Assembly: GCA_945859605.1 (NCBI GenBank)
Contig: OX243815.1
Span: 46,014,619 to 46,078,618 of the forward strand
Direction: 5' to 3'
Length of the DNA: 64,000 bases
DNA from: Lumbricus rubellus
Taxonomy: Eukaryota > Annelida > Clitellata > Crassiclitellata > Lumbricidae
Each line of letters begins with the position of its first letter. The stretch's first letter is position 1. Position numbers and translations under genes: made by a program. Under the pieces are notes generated by a model. That model was not told the origin of the DNA. It was given only the letters and a program-made list of their open reading frames with translations, and did not search any database. Below are positions 12,101 to 22,046 of this stretch, one piece after another.

Positions 12101-12702
12101 GTCGTGAGGGTTGGTTAGGGTTAGTTTTAGGGTTAGTGCAGTCATTCTGCTGAAATTTAAGCTGAATTGATGAACAACGTCATCGATAGGTCGCGCTCTA
12201 ATTTTATTGCATTCGTTGGCAGCCATATTGTTTGGAGTACGGGCACGCAGTGTGCGTGTTTACCGTGCAACGTTACCTTTTTGTGGTGGCAAAACTATAT
12301 AGTATCGTGGACCGACGTGTCGTTTAGGATTAGGTAAGGCATCGTAAGGGTCGGTTACGGTTAATGGCTTCATTCGGTACTAGATACTATAGATTTTCCC
12401 CAGCGGTAGTACCCGTTCAGTGATTCGCTACGCGCCCTACATTGTTGCACTGTGGTGAATAAAATCAAGCTATAGTTTATGGGTGTTGAAACAACCAGAA
12501 AGAAAGCCATTAATGAAATAGAGCGCAAAATAATTTTTAGTTAAGAAAAATAACTGCAGTATTGAGTTAATTAACTGCTTTCCATCGCGACAAGTTTGTA
12601 CTTGTCAGCGACCAAATGGACCATGTATGAGCGATAATATGTCAACTCACGACTACCTCGGCGGTCAATCTTTTTTCCAGATCCTGCTTTCTTCTTCACC
12701 AT
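441..12702 (-). CDS. C2CD3: C2CD3-like centriole distal-end protein, N-terminal part (12 exons, partial)
   Basis: C2CD3 is a large multi-C2 protein of the distal centriole, needed in vertebrates for distal appendages and ciliogenesis. Exons (minus): 12657-12702, 11602-11782, 10843-10940, 10064-10172, 9592-9668, 8678-8856, 7955-8227, 7348-7477, 6562-6676, 5771-5918, 4988-5113 and tentatively 441-551. All have AG/GT borders and the phases join without a break. Exon 1 gives MVKKKAGSGKKIDRR; exons 2-5 match the N-terminal C2 region in order: SLPPKIDGHLRC, VFWGEDGKGALF, ARYSVRSGPKQF, DMGSLVFEVL, AELKISITLE. Exon 9 carries DLLTALLAKGSKLRNEM, another family block. Exons 6-7 are Pro/Ser/Thr-rich and probably disordered. 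About 494-531 residues of a roughly 2300-residue family are present; the gene continues past base 1. Exon 8 uses the acceptor at 7478 because only that phase fits exon 9. Confidence 0.88.
556..4371 (-). mobile_element. Jockey/CR1-superfamily non-LTR retrotransposon with intact ORF2
   Basis: The element runs on the minus strand in intron 11 of the C2CD3-like gene. Its 3' part (556-1344) is a non-coding AT-rich UTR ending in AATAAA-like sequence and a short (TTTGAT)n tail. Its left coding end begins within or next to an ATTG-rich tract (4369-4410) that looks like the 3' tail of another LINE. No ORF1 is visible, so the copy is probably 5'-truncated. I found no clear target-site duplication. Confidence 0.85.
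1345..4371 (-). CDS. LINE ORF2: apurinic endonuclease plus reverse transcriptase
   Basis: The 1008-codon ORF has no stop or frameshift. Residues about 50-280 form the endonuclease-exonuclease-phosphatase domain: TETWL, GSIYRPPG, LAGDFNVNLL and the terminal ISDHLPVLL motif. Residues about 520-800 form the reverse transcriptase: NNYRPISVLSFFSKILE, FFDLSKAFDTVNH, GVPQGSILGPLLF and the catalytic FILFADDTNVF. The C-terminus has the conserved LGPSLWNGLP block. The protein would nick target DNA and prime reverse transcription of its own RNA. Intactness suggests recent insertion. Clade (CR1, L2, Daphne or Jockey) cannot be fixed without a tree. Confidence 0.92.
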   Translation of the reverse strand: MIVCLDVNETNDECRFLLMDDGIDADINFYNMRSSYSSTYKEVEQLPEFFSNIKATNHFCITHLNGRGINLKLAEICLLLAQSNTMILALTETWLTDDLASTISLPGFNFIHRSRLTGKGSGGVGFFIRSDIVFEIIQADWTKSKSSTFESMFVKLPQPKSKDIIIGSIYRPPGQPINDFTTDFENTLINLSNSKSQVFLAGDFNVNLLRYKEHPPTEAFLNTMFSHKFIPTILRPTRITETSATLIDNIFTNSLCVGQDSCILINDISDHLPVLLRIDLYPSSRTSLSPSYKRTFNDQAKSTFINSLLTTDWTFVDELSISSGPNIAYKAFFDAYKRFYDEAFPLSLVKDRGRSSIKQPWMSKALLKSCKHKNRLYKKYLQNPSVDNKRVFTQYRNIFKTIRNESESRYYADCFLQCGNNLNQTWKIIKQIMNSKEESCLPDTFRIGSDMVRDAGEIANAFNRYFTTIGTTLADKIPNSSTTYEYFMPTPPRFSFGIVPTSANEIIQTTNLLRASFSTGPDDISPPVAKLSITAIAAPLCSIINSSFNTGEVPTLLKMAKIIPIYKAGERDMLNNYRPISVLSFFSKILEKLMSNRVIEYLNKYSLLSSTQYGFQRGLSTYMALLDMQSNIVDAMDSNKFSLGIFFDLSKAFDTVNHKILVEKLEYYGLRGTTKNWFIDYLSDRTQYVYFKGVQSRSLCISCGVPQGSILGPLLFLLYINDLSMTSSVLKFILFADDTNVFLSHSSIDHLFKIANEELTVIADWFKINRLSLNLEKTNFILFHSIKKITYGDNRLLINNAPIAQTTSSKFLGVIVDQHLTWKEHIMAISKKIAKNIGVLLRIKHCLPKSILINLYYSLIFPYLSYCNISWCSNYPSRLHHLITLQKRAIRIICGSHWRAHTAPLFINNNLLTLPKINKFQICLFMFRFHLHLLPMSFKHYFTKGSDIHGHFTRHSHSYRSEFAHLRIKQFSIKYLGPSLWNGLPGDFTSLLSFGLFKNSLKRFLLLN
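4369..4870 (-). mobile_element. Two L2/CR1-like LINE 3' ends in tandem
   Basis: Reading minus, 4476-4870 carries an LINE C-terminal remnant and ends with AGGGGTGCTATGTGAATTCC and an ATAGATGG tail. 4411-4460 is a second 3' end (GGCGCTATGCAATTATC) followed by an ATTG tail to 4369. Both resemble the '...AGAGGCGCTATATAAATTC' 3' ends found throughout the window. Confidence 0.55.
5482..5675 (+). mobile_element. hAT-type MITE, family A (CAGGG termini), 194 bp
   Basis: The element begins CAGGGATTTTTTGAACGTAC and ends TTAAAAACAGCCCTG. It is flanked by an exact 8-bp duplication CAATGAGT (5474-5481 and 5676-5683). Eight-bp duplications and CAGGG-type ends are hallmarks of hAT elements. There is no coding capacity. 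It lies in the intron between C2CD3 exons 10 and 11. Confidence 0.85.
6150..6194. repeat. (TTA)n microsatellite
   Basis: About 15 TTA units lie in the intron between C2CD3 exons 9 and 10. The following 300 bases (6200-6520) show no recognisable gene. Confidence 0.9.
6880..6955 (+). mobile_element. SINE/LINE 3' end fragment
   Basis: The fragment contains GCGCCTCTGAGTAGTTTCTT and GAGGCGCTTTATAAAT, the conserved 3' end shared by SINEs and L2-like LINEs in this window, with an imperfect AATAAATAA tail. Confidence 0.6.
6981..7062. mobile_element. Tiny piggyBac-like MITE with TTAA flanks
   Basis: TTAA at 6981-6984 and 7059-7062 flank a 74-bp body that starts CACATTGACCGCC and ends GGCGGTTAATGTG, a 12/13 terminal inverted repeat. 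TTAA duplication and this terminus style fit piggyBac-derived MITEs. It lies in the intron between C2CD3 exons 8 and 9. Confidence 0.65.
7745..7950. repeat. Imperfect ACAACA/ATGACAACAACACCA minisatellite
   Basis: Tandem units of about 15-24 bp rich in ACAAC and CCAATGATAACGAC lie immediately downstream (minus sense) of C2CD3 exon 7. Open frames through it are composition artefacts. Confidence 0.75.
8868..9225. repeat. ~27-30 bp minisatellite (AAAGGTAACATGATTCTT)
   Basis: About ten degenerate units with the core AAAGGTAACATGATTCTTCA occupy the intron between C2CD3 exons 5 and 6. A second block of the same unit occurs at 10465-10595 in the intron between exons 3 and 4. The open frame at 8887-9123 is made wholly of repeat and is not taken as a gene. 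Confidence 0.75.
9818..10042 (+). mobile_element. tRNA-derived SINE, ATGA-tail subfamily
   Basis: The 5' part has an A-box-like GGTGTAGCGGGTATG and a B-box GGTTCGAATCC spaced as in a tRNA head. It then runs through a body with GGCGTGAAACTTCG to the 3' end GAAGCGCTATATAAATTCTT with a (GAAT)n tail. The same 3' end occurs on L2-like LINE fragments here, so the SINE probably uses that LINE's machinery. It lies between C2CD3 exons 4 and 5. Confidence 0.8.
10220..10400 (-). mobile_element. L2/CR1-like LINE C-terminal fragment
   Basis: The minus frame reads LFVPRTRIALGQHQAYAVVG then SIWNDLHLTL. This is the conserved end of L2/CR1 ORF2 (VPR..L..QxAF.VVGPSIWN..P), followed by the short 3' end GAGGTGCTATGTAAATCTAT. 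Confidence 0.7.
10465..10835. repeat. Minisatellite and AT-rich TATCAATAGATTAGA repeats
   Basis: The first 130 bases repeat the ATGATTCTTTATGAAGATAA unit of 8868-9225. The rest is a degenerate tandem array of ATATCAATAGATTAGAT reaching the 3' border of C2CD3 exon 3. Confidence 0.7.
10945..11530 (+). mobile_element. CR1/L2-like LINE C-terminal fragment, split by a MITE
   Basis: Plus-strand sequence resembling a decayed LINE ORF2 C-terminus (QHIARQKHT at its left end lies next to exon 3) is interrupted by the MITE at 11141-11327 and resumes to about 11530. It is heavily mutated, so the class is uncertain. Confidence 0.45.
11141..11327 (+). mobile_element. hAT-type MITE nested in a LINE fragment
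   Basis: Ends are CAGGGACGTAACTAG and CTAGTTACGCAACTG (imperfect inverted repeat). The flanks ATCAGAAC (11133-11140) and ATCAGGAC (11328-11335) match at 7 of 8 bases. The interior is C-rich and non-coding. Confidence 0.7.
11957..12264. mobile_element. Foldback MITE with ~87-bp arms and TTAGGG-like spacer
   Basis: The left arm starts GGTAAACACGCACACTGCG and the right arm is its reverse complement, with only about two mismatches seen over some 87 bases. Flanks ATGCAACG and GTGCAACG (7/8) look like an 8-bp duplication. The spacer (12060-12150) contains repeated GGTTAGGG/GGTTAGGGTTAG motifs. It lies in C2CD3 intron 1. Confidence 0.75.
12282..12425. mobile_element. Possible second foldback element with similar spacer
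   Basis: AAACTATATAGTATCG on the left and GATACTATAGATTTTC on the right are imperfect inverted repeats around GATTAGGTAAGG and AAGGGTCGGTTACGGTTA, which resembles the spacer of the neighbouring foldback element. No clear duplication was found. Confidence 0.35.
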
Positions 12703-12966
12703 GTTTTCTTGTATTCTGGCGATGAAATGGGGCAGAAAATTAAAATCCAAGCTTTACTGAAACATTTCATAGAGCCAACTTCCAACGCAAAACAGTCTGC
12801 GGGAAGTTCAAATCATTCGGTCAATCCTTGTCATTCGGTGTAGCGATAGCGACTCACAAACATTTAGTTCAATGCTCAGGTGTCCAGGATCATCGTTCAT
12901 GTAGAGCATATCATCGCCATTTTGTTGCTTCGCTAAGTTCAGTAGGCTATGGGAAAAGCTTCATTA

Positions 12967-13156
12967 CATGGCTTTTTAACGTGCAGTTGCAATGTACAAA
13001 AAAAGTGCAGTTCTAAATAGATTTATGCGGTTGTATAAGCACTTTTGTACAGTTAAAACTAGCAAAAAGTCACTGTCCTCCGATTGGAAGTGATTTTCCA
13101 TGGAGAATGGGAAAGGAAAGTTGTGCAGTTCTAAAAATTCCTTTAAAACAGCCCTG
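12967..13156 (+). mobile_element. hAT-type MITE family A, 190 bp
   Basis: This resembles the 5482 copy: a CATGGCTTTTTAACGTGCAG start, an internal GTGCAGTTCTAAAT, and an AAACAGCCCTG end. The flanks CTTCATTA and CTTCAGCA match at 6 of 8, suggesting an older insertion. Confidence 0.7.
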
Positions 13157-13276
13157 CTTCAGCATTTATTACAAGGTTTCATAACAGTGATGATACGGTG
13201 TATCTTATAAATTATTATAATTGTAACCACAGAATAAAGAAAGTGTTATTCTGTGATTGTAACTAAGCAAGGAAGT

Positions 13277-13722
13277 CATGGGCGCCCGCACATAGGGGCA
13301 AGGGGGGGCACTTGCCCCCCCCTGGAAAAGTGACACTTGTTTTTTCTAACTACTACTTTTGAGTTTCTAACAAAAAATTTCGCATTAAAACACTAATGAT
13401 ACGAATGATACACACAGTGAAAGTCATAAATTTACGTTTAGAATTCTCTATAGAAATAAATATATATAGTGCCCTTCATGGACCTACTTTTTAACATCTA
13501 CATTTGGATTTTTTTTTTAAATTTGCACTTAGAAAACTATCAATATTTAAAAATAATACACAAAATGAAACTGAGAAATTTGCATTAAGAAAGCTTTTTG
13601 AAAAAAACCCGTGTTTTTAATTTCCAGCGCTGTATTTTTCATGCTCTTGTCATTGAAAAATTTAACCGTGACCATCGTAAAATGTTTGCCCCCTCCTGCA
13701 AAATTTTCTGCGGGCGCCCATG
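13277..13722 (+). mobile_element. hAT-type MITE family B (CATGGGCGCCCGCA termini), 446 bp
   Basis: Perfect terminal inverted repeats CATGGGCGCCCGCA/TGCGGGCGCCCATG are flanked by an exact 8-bp duplication AAGGAAGT (13269-13276, 13723-13730). Related copies are at 31139-31571 (exact duplication) and, decayed, at 37265-37540. The frames at 13547-13836 are non-coding. Confidence 0.85.
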
Positions 13723-13943
13723 AAGGAAGTAAGTAAGCGAGCAACTTACTTGGGAAAAATGACAATGGGGACCAGTATAACATTGGATATCACGCTGGCA
13801 TGGAGAATGAGAGGTAAAGAATTTGCACGCCATCATAATAGGGCAGATAGGCTTTGTAGGCTGCTTTTAGCGCCGTGTATTGTAGGCTGTCTGTTCTGTT
13901 AGTAGTTAAGATTGATGTTAATTAAGATTATAGCATAACTTGT

Positions 13944-14127
13944 CGGGGATTTTTTAACGTGCAGTTGTACACAAAATGTGCAGTTCTAAATGTTTTTGTG
14001 CAGATGTAGTAGCACTTCTGTACAGTTAAAACTAGCAAAATAATCATTGTCCTCTGATTGGCAGTAATTTACCACGGATGGGAAAGGAAAGTTGTGCAGT
14101 TCTAAAAATTCCTTAAAAACAGCCCTG
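13944..14127 (+). mobile_element. hAT-type MITE family A, 184 bp
   Basis: It starts CGGGGATTTTTTAACGTGCA and ends AAAAACAGCCCTG, with flanks TAACTTGT and TAACCTTGT that differ by one base insertion. It lies only about 220 bp from a family B element. Confidence 0.7.
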
Positions 14128-14129
14128 TA

Positions 14130-15072
14130 ACCTTGTACAATCGTGTACAACTCAGTGCGTTTGCAGGCGTTTCAACAAAGAAAATTATTATTGTTCGTAT
14201 TTATTTAATTCAACCTACTCATAAAAATTAAAATATTTATGAGTGAATGAGGTCTATTAGAATAACAACAGATTATTATTATTATTCGTATTTATTTACC
14301 TGTAAACTCCTAGGTGAACCTTAATAATATAACGAATAAACGTACTCCTTTGGTAATAACATTAAATTGAAGCTGCGTAAGAGCTTTTTGATAGAAAACA
14401 ATTATTAGAGATACTTCTATAGGCAGAATGCAAAGGTGATTTGATTAAGTACTGCTGCTTTGAATTGTCAATAACATAAAGATTCTATTATTTTATGAAC
14501 TTAATGTAGACCTAACACATGCCTTCACAAATGACAATGGCAAACAGTTTCTCTTATTACTATTGTCTTAATTATGTTATTCTTTCTGTTTGCTGCCATT
14601 ATTACAAACAATATTCCTTTTGATATCGTTAGATGTCACCGCTGTACTGAATTGCTGTCATCTTTCTAACGGCTTTAATCAAAATTCTTATTACATTTTA
14701 CGAAATCACTAATCTTATAATCACTAATCTTATAATAACTACACACAAGGTCAGTTTAAAAATCAAACATTGAAAATGCAAACAGTTTCATATCTCGCCT
14801 CGGCATACAAAACAGGGCGACTGCCAATTACCCAACCGGTTTAAGCCTCAGTTTGCTCCTGAAGATATTTAATTATCGCGTAAAAACCTGGGTAACATTT
14901 TCCAGGTTCAAAACAAAGCCAAAACTCAGGCGCACTGCACCATTGATACAGAACAACGTTCAAGCTGCATACAGATCAGCATGCATCACGCATCACGCGT
15001 TCTAGTTACGCAGTTTCTTTATAAGTAAACCGCTTTGCTTCCTGATCGAAATCTTTGATGGCACCATCTTCG
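14130..15072. other. Intergenic region downstream of Rh copy 1; 3' flank homology
   Basis: AT-rich sequence without a gene. Bases about 14817-14930 (ACCGGTTTAAGCCT, GCGTAAAAACCTGGGTAACA) match about 29147-29250 downstream of Rh copy 2. The tandem duplication therefore included the 3' flank or 3'UTR. Confidence 0.6.
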
Positions 15073-18000
15073 TCACTCCACCGTATCAGACTTTGCGTCA
15101 GACTTTGCAGTAACAGTAGACTTCTTTCTTTCGGTAGATAGGTTGTCGACTTTAGACGCCTTTCTTTCAGCAGTTACCCTATCGATCTTGTCGCTTTCAT
15201 CCGTCGGATATACGAGCACTTTCTCGGTGTTGTCGCTTTCTTCAACTGGTCTGTTAACGCCGCCTGGGAAGCCTTCTGGCAACAGCCAATAGGAAGAATC
15301 GTCAAAGAGATCTAGCTCTCTCGGTTGGTCAAAGCATCGAAAACGCAAGATCACACCTACAAGCAACACCAGCTATGGTATATATTATGGATCCACTTAG
15401 CTACACACTATGCAGCATGCGTCTATAAGCTACTAAGATCTAATTGAAGCATCTAAGATCATGACTGGAAAGGAAGCACTATAATTATGTTGGGAGACGT
15501 TCTTTGAATTAGCGCCAAACAAAGCAACTCGTGGTCACACGCACAAAATTTGTTTAAGTAGTCTAAAGGAACGCTAGGACAGACATTCTTCCATGCTAGA
15601 GATGACTCGTAGACTTGTGGAGCGTTTTGGATGACAAGCATGTCACGGCGTCTATGAGGAAGCTAGAAAGATTTGGATAGCCTATTATTTGTTTCAGGTT
15701 AATTTGCAGTGGTTCTAACACAGACCCAGCGTCTTCTGAACCACTTAAAACTCTTGTTATGCTATGTTAGGCAGCATATTGGGTCTTTCAATGCTAGCTA
15801 ATAAAGATTTTGGAAGCTTAGGCTAGCTATAGGCCGACAGAAATTAACTTCAAAAGCAGTTGTGGAGCCAGCCATACAATTTCAGCAGGTCGCATTAGTG
15901 TCATGGAGGTTTGTTTGTATGTGCACTTGTTATAGCGCCCCTTCAAGCTCTCTCTACTCAGAGGCGCTCCCGAATGCAGAGCGGACACTGCATCGGAGTT
16001 TCACGCCGAAGCGCTGAGCAATTGTGAGTGAAGAACTTGCCCAAGGTCCTTACGCGGCGAGGTGGATTCGAACCTCGAACCTTCCGGTTTCAAGGCAACG
16101 ACGCCACCACTACACCACCGCGCCCCACAAGAGGTAATTGAGCAGGTTGAAGAATTTAAAAAGTTAAAAGGATGACATAATTTATAAGCCTAACACCGTT
16201 ATAGAAAACGTCTAGATTTCTATGTGGCATGTGATATTGTGATAATGACGACTGTGATCATGATGTTTGATGAGAGCCACGGGTGGACTGGCCTGGCAGA
16301 GAATTTCCGGCGGACAAGTCCGCCCAGCCTGATGATAGCTCGTGTTGAACCACTGTTGGTCCCCATAGAGTTAGAAGAACCCGCCCTAACAGCTACTCTG
16401 CGTCCCCTTACACAATGACTCGGATCACCTTAATTCTGAATATACCCTCCGATTCGAAACAGCACTCGTGAATAAGCTGGTGCTCTGCGCTTGGCTCTAG
16501 AATGGTTCTTTATTAGTATAAATATAATATATAATATATATATATGTATTATGTATATAATATATGGTGTTTATGATGACGAGACTAACCTGCTGCGAGT
16601 CCACCGACAAAGGCGACAATGATGCTGGAGGCGAGGGCTGCCACCTGGAACGCGGCCTGTATGCCAGCGGATTTATTGACGCGGTTCGGAAACTGCTGCC
16701 ACAGACTACAACGAAAGAAAATGAAGAAGTAAAACTTAACACTACATCAACTTAGCACTAGTGGCGTAACAAGCTAGCCGGGGGGGGGGGAAGAGGAGGG
16801 TTTTCGTCCATGTTTAATCTAGGCATTTTGGGAAAAGTTTCTCCCCCCTCCAGAAATGACACCCACCCCCAGAAATCCGGCAAAAACAGATGAAACGCAA
16901 AAAAGGGTGTCCTAAAAATTCAGTCAGCCCCAAAAGGTTATGAGAAGAAAAACCTCAAACCGTCGTCGTTTGTCCCCACCCCTAGGTGATGGGGGGGGGG
17001 GGGGTGTGTACTAGCAGGGGTGTACTCAGAACTTTTGAGGTGAATACACACTGTCATTATTTCCCGGAGATGAGTTTACGCTGTATTAGCCTGCATACCC
17101 GCGTATACCCTTTGAGTACAGCCCTTGGTACTAGACTAAACACTGGCCTTGGACACCAGCCCTAACAGCTACTCTGCCCCCCTTTCCACCCTCCGGAGAG
17201 CGGTGGTGTGGCGGTTATGTTCGTCGCCTTGCAGCCAAAAGGTTGCAGGTTCGAATCCACTCAAGTCACCACGTAAGGACTTTGGGCAAGTCCTTCACTC
17301 GCAACTGCTCGGCGCTTCGGCGTGAAACTCCAATGCAGTGTCCGCTCTGCGGTCGGGAGCGCCTCTGAGTAGATAGCTTGAAGGGGCGCTATAACAAGTG
17401 CACATACAAACAAACCCTATAAGCTTGGAGGTCCTAACCCATTAGCAGGAATAAAGAGCAGTGCCTCCCTGAATGAATTTTTAGAATTGCACAATGCCCT
17501 TCTCTTCCCGTTCTCAATGGTAAATAATAAATCGGATGACAATGAACATTTTATACTATTTTTTAACAGCACCAAGATGCTTTTACAGTTGCACAAATTC
17601 ATTTAAAACTGCCCTCTTTGTGTAGAACTGCACACTAAAGAACCTTGCTAAAGATTGAGACAATGCGATAGATCTACTTGACACTGCAGACTTTGTCTTA
17701 GACTCTCAGATGCATGTTAAACCAATAAGTCGAAGAATCAAATTTATTGTGATAATCCTTTGACATATTAATTTAATTCCAAGCACACAAACACACACAC
17801 AAACAAACACACACACACATACAAACAAACACACACAAGGCACCTGTGCCATTCTCTGTCTCTCTCCCTCTCTCTGTGTTTCATCACATTCATCTTGCAG
17901 TCCTTCACTGTCATTTAAGGATGTTGATGATAATTCTGTTTTATTCATTCATTCAAGAATTTATATAGCGCACTTGTAGTGGACTACTCAGAAGCGCTTC

Positions 18001-21000
18001 CGACTCTAGCACGGCAAAAAAACTTTCAGTTGAGTAAAAAAAATGCTTCAGTAAGAGCCTCAAGAAGCAAACGTGGCTTCTGTTGGAGCCCATTCCAGAC
18101 AACTGGGCCCACCACAGAAAAGGTTCAATTCTGCATGGTTGCAGTTCGCACTACTGTACTAGAAGCAACCCCTTCTGTGCAGAACGGAAGTTCTTACTTA
18201 TATTCTTACTTATTACTAGTATAGGCTAATAGATCAGATATGCTAGATAAGATTCAATCACGTTGGTATAATAGTACAATAGACCAGAAATACATTGGCT
18301 AAAAGTTGACTAATAAGTCAAGATAAGATTTGATGAGATTATAGGTTAGATTCAAGCAGATTACAGCGTAGATTAGATTAAGTGGTGGTTGATCTAATCC
18401 TGACTTGGTTCCATAGAGATCTGGTGTAGCGGTGGCGGCACAGATAACTCCACCAATCCCAGCCAGGATTCCAGGTAATCCATGCAGATTGTTCACTCCA
18501 CAAGTGTCATGGATTTTGAATCTCTGCATAAGGCAAGGCTAAACAGGAAAACAAAATGAAATGCAATCAAATAAAACCACCGCATTCGCATCTGAACATG
18601 TAATTATCTAATCCAGAAGAATCTAATGAGATATTCCACATCAGGAAATAGCCAAAGAATTGATCATTTCATGGGTAAGTCAGAGAAGGGAAGAAAACTT
18701 AGAAAACTTAGATTAAGGTAAGGTAGGGCAGCATATTAAGGTGCATATTACTCGGAAAGATAGATATGCACACTGCATAAGCACACTATAAACGTCAATA
18801 ATTTATCTACTCTTGCTCTTCAATATAGCATAGACCTCGGAGTTCAACTAACAGGTTTTCAGTGAGTCAGCAGATATATATAAATATATAATTTTATATA
18901 TATAAGTTAAATCTAAATGAGTTTAATTGCAAAAGACTGGAGTCAAAAAGGAATTTAAAAAACAAAGTCTTAAAAAATGAGTTGACAAAATGGAGTCAAG
19001 AAACTGAGTTTGAGTTGCGTAAGTTGAGGCAAATCAAATTCACATTCAAGCAATAGAAATTTAAGCGAGTATGAGTTGACTCGCAGCCACGAACCGTCAT
19101 GAACCGATAGCCAAGAACGGAGAACACCGCAGCGCCCGACCCAACGATGAGTGCCCCCCACGGTTGTATCACCATGTCGGCCATCGTTCCTATGGCAACC
19201 CCTCCGGCCAATGTGGCATTCTGAATGTGCACCTGCAATTAGGAACAATACGCAGGTAAGAGTAAGGCATGACCATGAACCCTTACATCAAATGACATAA
19301 TATCAAACTATAGTTACTATACCATGTGGCATCATCATGTCACAAGAATTCACAAATTTAACGCTAATAAAATCATGTTACATTGTCTAAAGTAGCGTTG
19401 CGATAAACTACATCACATGTCACATGTTATTTTAGATGATGCAAACTCAGAACTGATAAGATTGTATCGTATTGGCTTTGTAATCCAAATCGCAATCTCC
19501 AAATTTCTAAAACTCTCAAAAGCCAAGCGCAGGGCACTAGCTTATTCACGAGCATTTATAATAATAGATTATCCTGGATCGAATAATGATTCGAATTAGA
19601 TTTATCAGATTCCGCTAGATTGTATCATTTGTAATTATCAAGTTATGATTTAGACAAGACAAGATTTTAATTGATAAGATATGATCATATGAGTATTCGA
19701 TCTGAATTCTGACCATGTTGAACTTGTTCTTGTGAACGAGAGCCGAGACGGCAAAGCTGACGACAACGCAAGCGGCCAATGAGAAGTATGTGTTGATGAC
19801 GGCTCTGTACTGTCCCTCTCCCACCGCTCCACCGCAGTTGAAGCTCGGCCAGAACAACCAGAGGAAGATCGTACCTGCGCAAGTTGCACAGGTAGTTGCC
19901 CAACATTATGTGTCCCAACACATAGTTAACACCAGTCTATCACACACGAACTCAGGTACTGGCTTGTTACTCTTTAACGACACTGCCATAATTTATAAGA
20001 GATGATTAGGGTCGCCCCCCTCCTTTATCCACGCTTGGGACTGGCACTGGCAGACTAAAACCAGTGGCGGAGTTTGAACTCAGGTACTAAATTTAGGTTA
20101 CTGTTTGAACTCAGGTACTAAATTTAGGCTACAATAATACTCGCGGTTATAACGAACTGACAGTGCCAATAACTGCATCTTCCTCTGGTGGCTGACTATC
20201 CGCACCTCAGATTCACATTGACCTTTTACACATAAGAAATTTATGTAATAATAGTAATACTAATTACAAAATGTAATAATGCCACACACTCACACCCGCT
20301 TAGCTGTGTAATACAACTGATAATGATGCTGTCATCAGTCTAACCAATCATGGCGAATAGGTCCGAATGGTAGACAGAGGCCTCTTTATCCTTGGCCGCT
20401 CGGATGCCATCCGTGTAGAGAACCCGAGACACAGTCAATCCAAAGTAAGCGCCAAACACATGCACGACCATCGAGTCACCAACGTCAGACGCCTATGGAC
20501 AAATTTTCGTAATCGTAATTATATAGTAATTGTAAATTAATTTAATGAAAGAGCTCTCTATATGGAAACCCTGGTATGGCCTCAAGTACCGTACAAGCCT
20601 TGTTTCAATAAATAGCCTATATCGGGTGAAAAAAATCCTTTATCACCACTGCCCGTTTGAAAGGATCGCGTGTAAGAGTAAATTCTAAATTGTCATAACC
20701 GTGATAATAAATAATAATAAATAAATGATAATAAATAATAATCAATAGTTCGCTCTCATTTTTTAACGGAAAGGGCTGTGCAGATATTATTTTTCTGCTT
20801 TATATCCTGCCCTCAATAGCTGGGGCATCTCTGGAGCATGCTCACGGCACCATTAGTTAGGCCTACACTCTGGTTGGACGACACTATATGCTTTAAGAAT
20901 AATGCTGAACATGCAAATAAAAAAAGAAATACCCCAGAGTAAGAATTGACGGTGGTTGGGAGTTTCAACCCCCCCCCAGTATTTCTTACTCTTAGAGTCC

Positions 21001-21996
21001 CACAGTAAAGTCTGTTTTTCACACCCCAATTCCAAGTGGATCATAGTCCAACCCCAGTTATTTTTCCTCAATTCTCACACTGAAATACCCTATGAGAAGA
21101 GAGTACAGAAAGAACAATAGAAGAAGTAAGAGACTTAGGCGCGTATACCTTGCAGAGTTTGAAGACGATGTACTCGTTGACCTGAAAGAATACGACCTCA
21201 ATCATCGCCATGACAAGCAGCTGGAGAGCGTTGATCTTTCCAAGGACAGCACCGAACGATATGAGAACAGTGGCAGCAGCAAATTCGGCGCTGATCATGC
21301 TGTTTTGTTATAAAGATAATGTAATTACTTAAGGCTCAATTGTCATCTAGACAATTGAATTTAGACTGTATCGTTATCATGACAATGGAATTAAGGCTTC
21401 ATTAAATTAACAAGACAATTTAATGTTAAGGCTGTAAATATTGTTAGCCAGATATTGGATTTTAAGGCTTTATTGTCATCAAGACAATTAAGGCGCCATT
21501 CTTATAAAAGACAATTAGACAAATGCTTATTTTAATTTCATCACTTAGGCAACATAACTAAAGTTTTATAGTTAGGCCTATCTAGAGTTTTCTAGACGAT
21601 TGATTTAAGACAATTTAATGATGTGGTTCTTACTCTTTCATGTGGACATGGATTTTGAGTTCGGCACTCATGCGAAATATCCATCCGCCAGTGAGGATGG
21701 CCCACTGGAGCACAAGAGCAGCGACGAGCATGTTCAGAGCAACGCTGCTGAACCCATAGCGCTTCAGAAAGGTCATCAGAAAACCAAAGCCAATGAATAT
21801 CTCATCACGTGAATGTCCTGGAAGACTGAAACGCGAAGCAAAGAAACCACCATATTGCAATGGAAATTGGTTCTTGTATTATTTCTGCATGTTATATGTA
21901 ATCAAGAATGGGTGTTTGCAATTATGCACCATTCCCCTTTCTGCATGCTATCAAACATGGGCATTTGTCATGCATGTCAACTTTTGAACACTCGCC

Positions 21997-22046
<50 letters not shown>

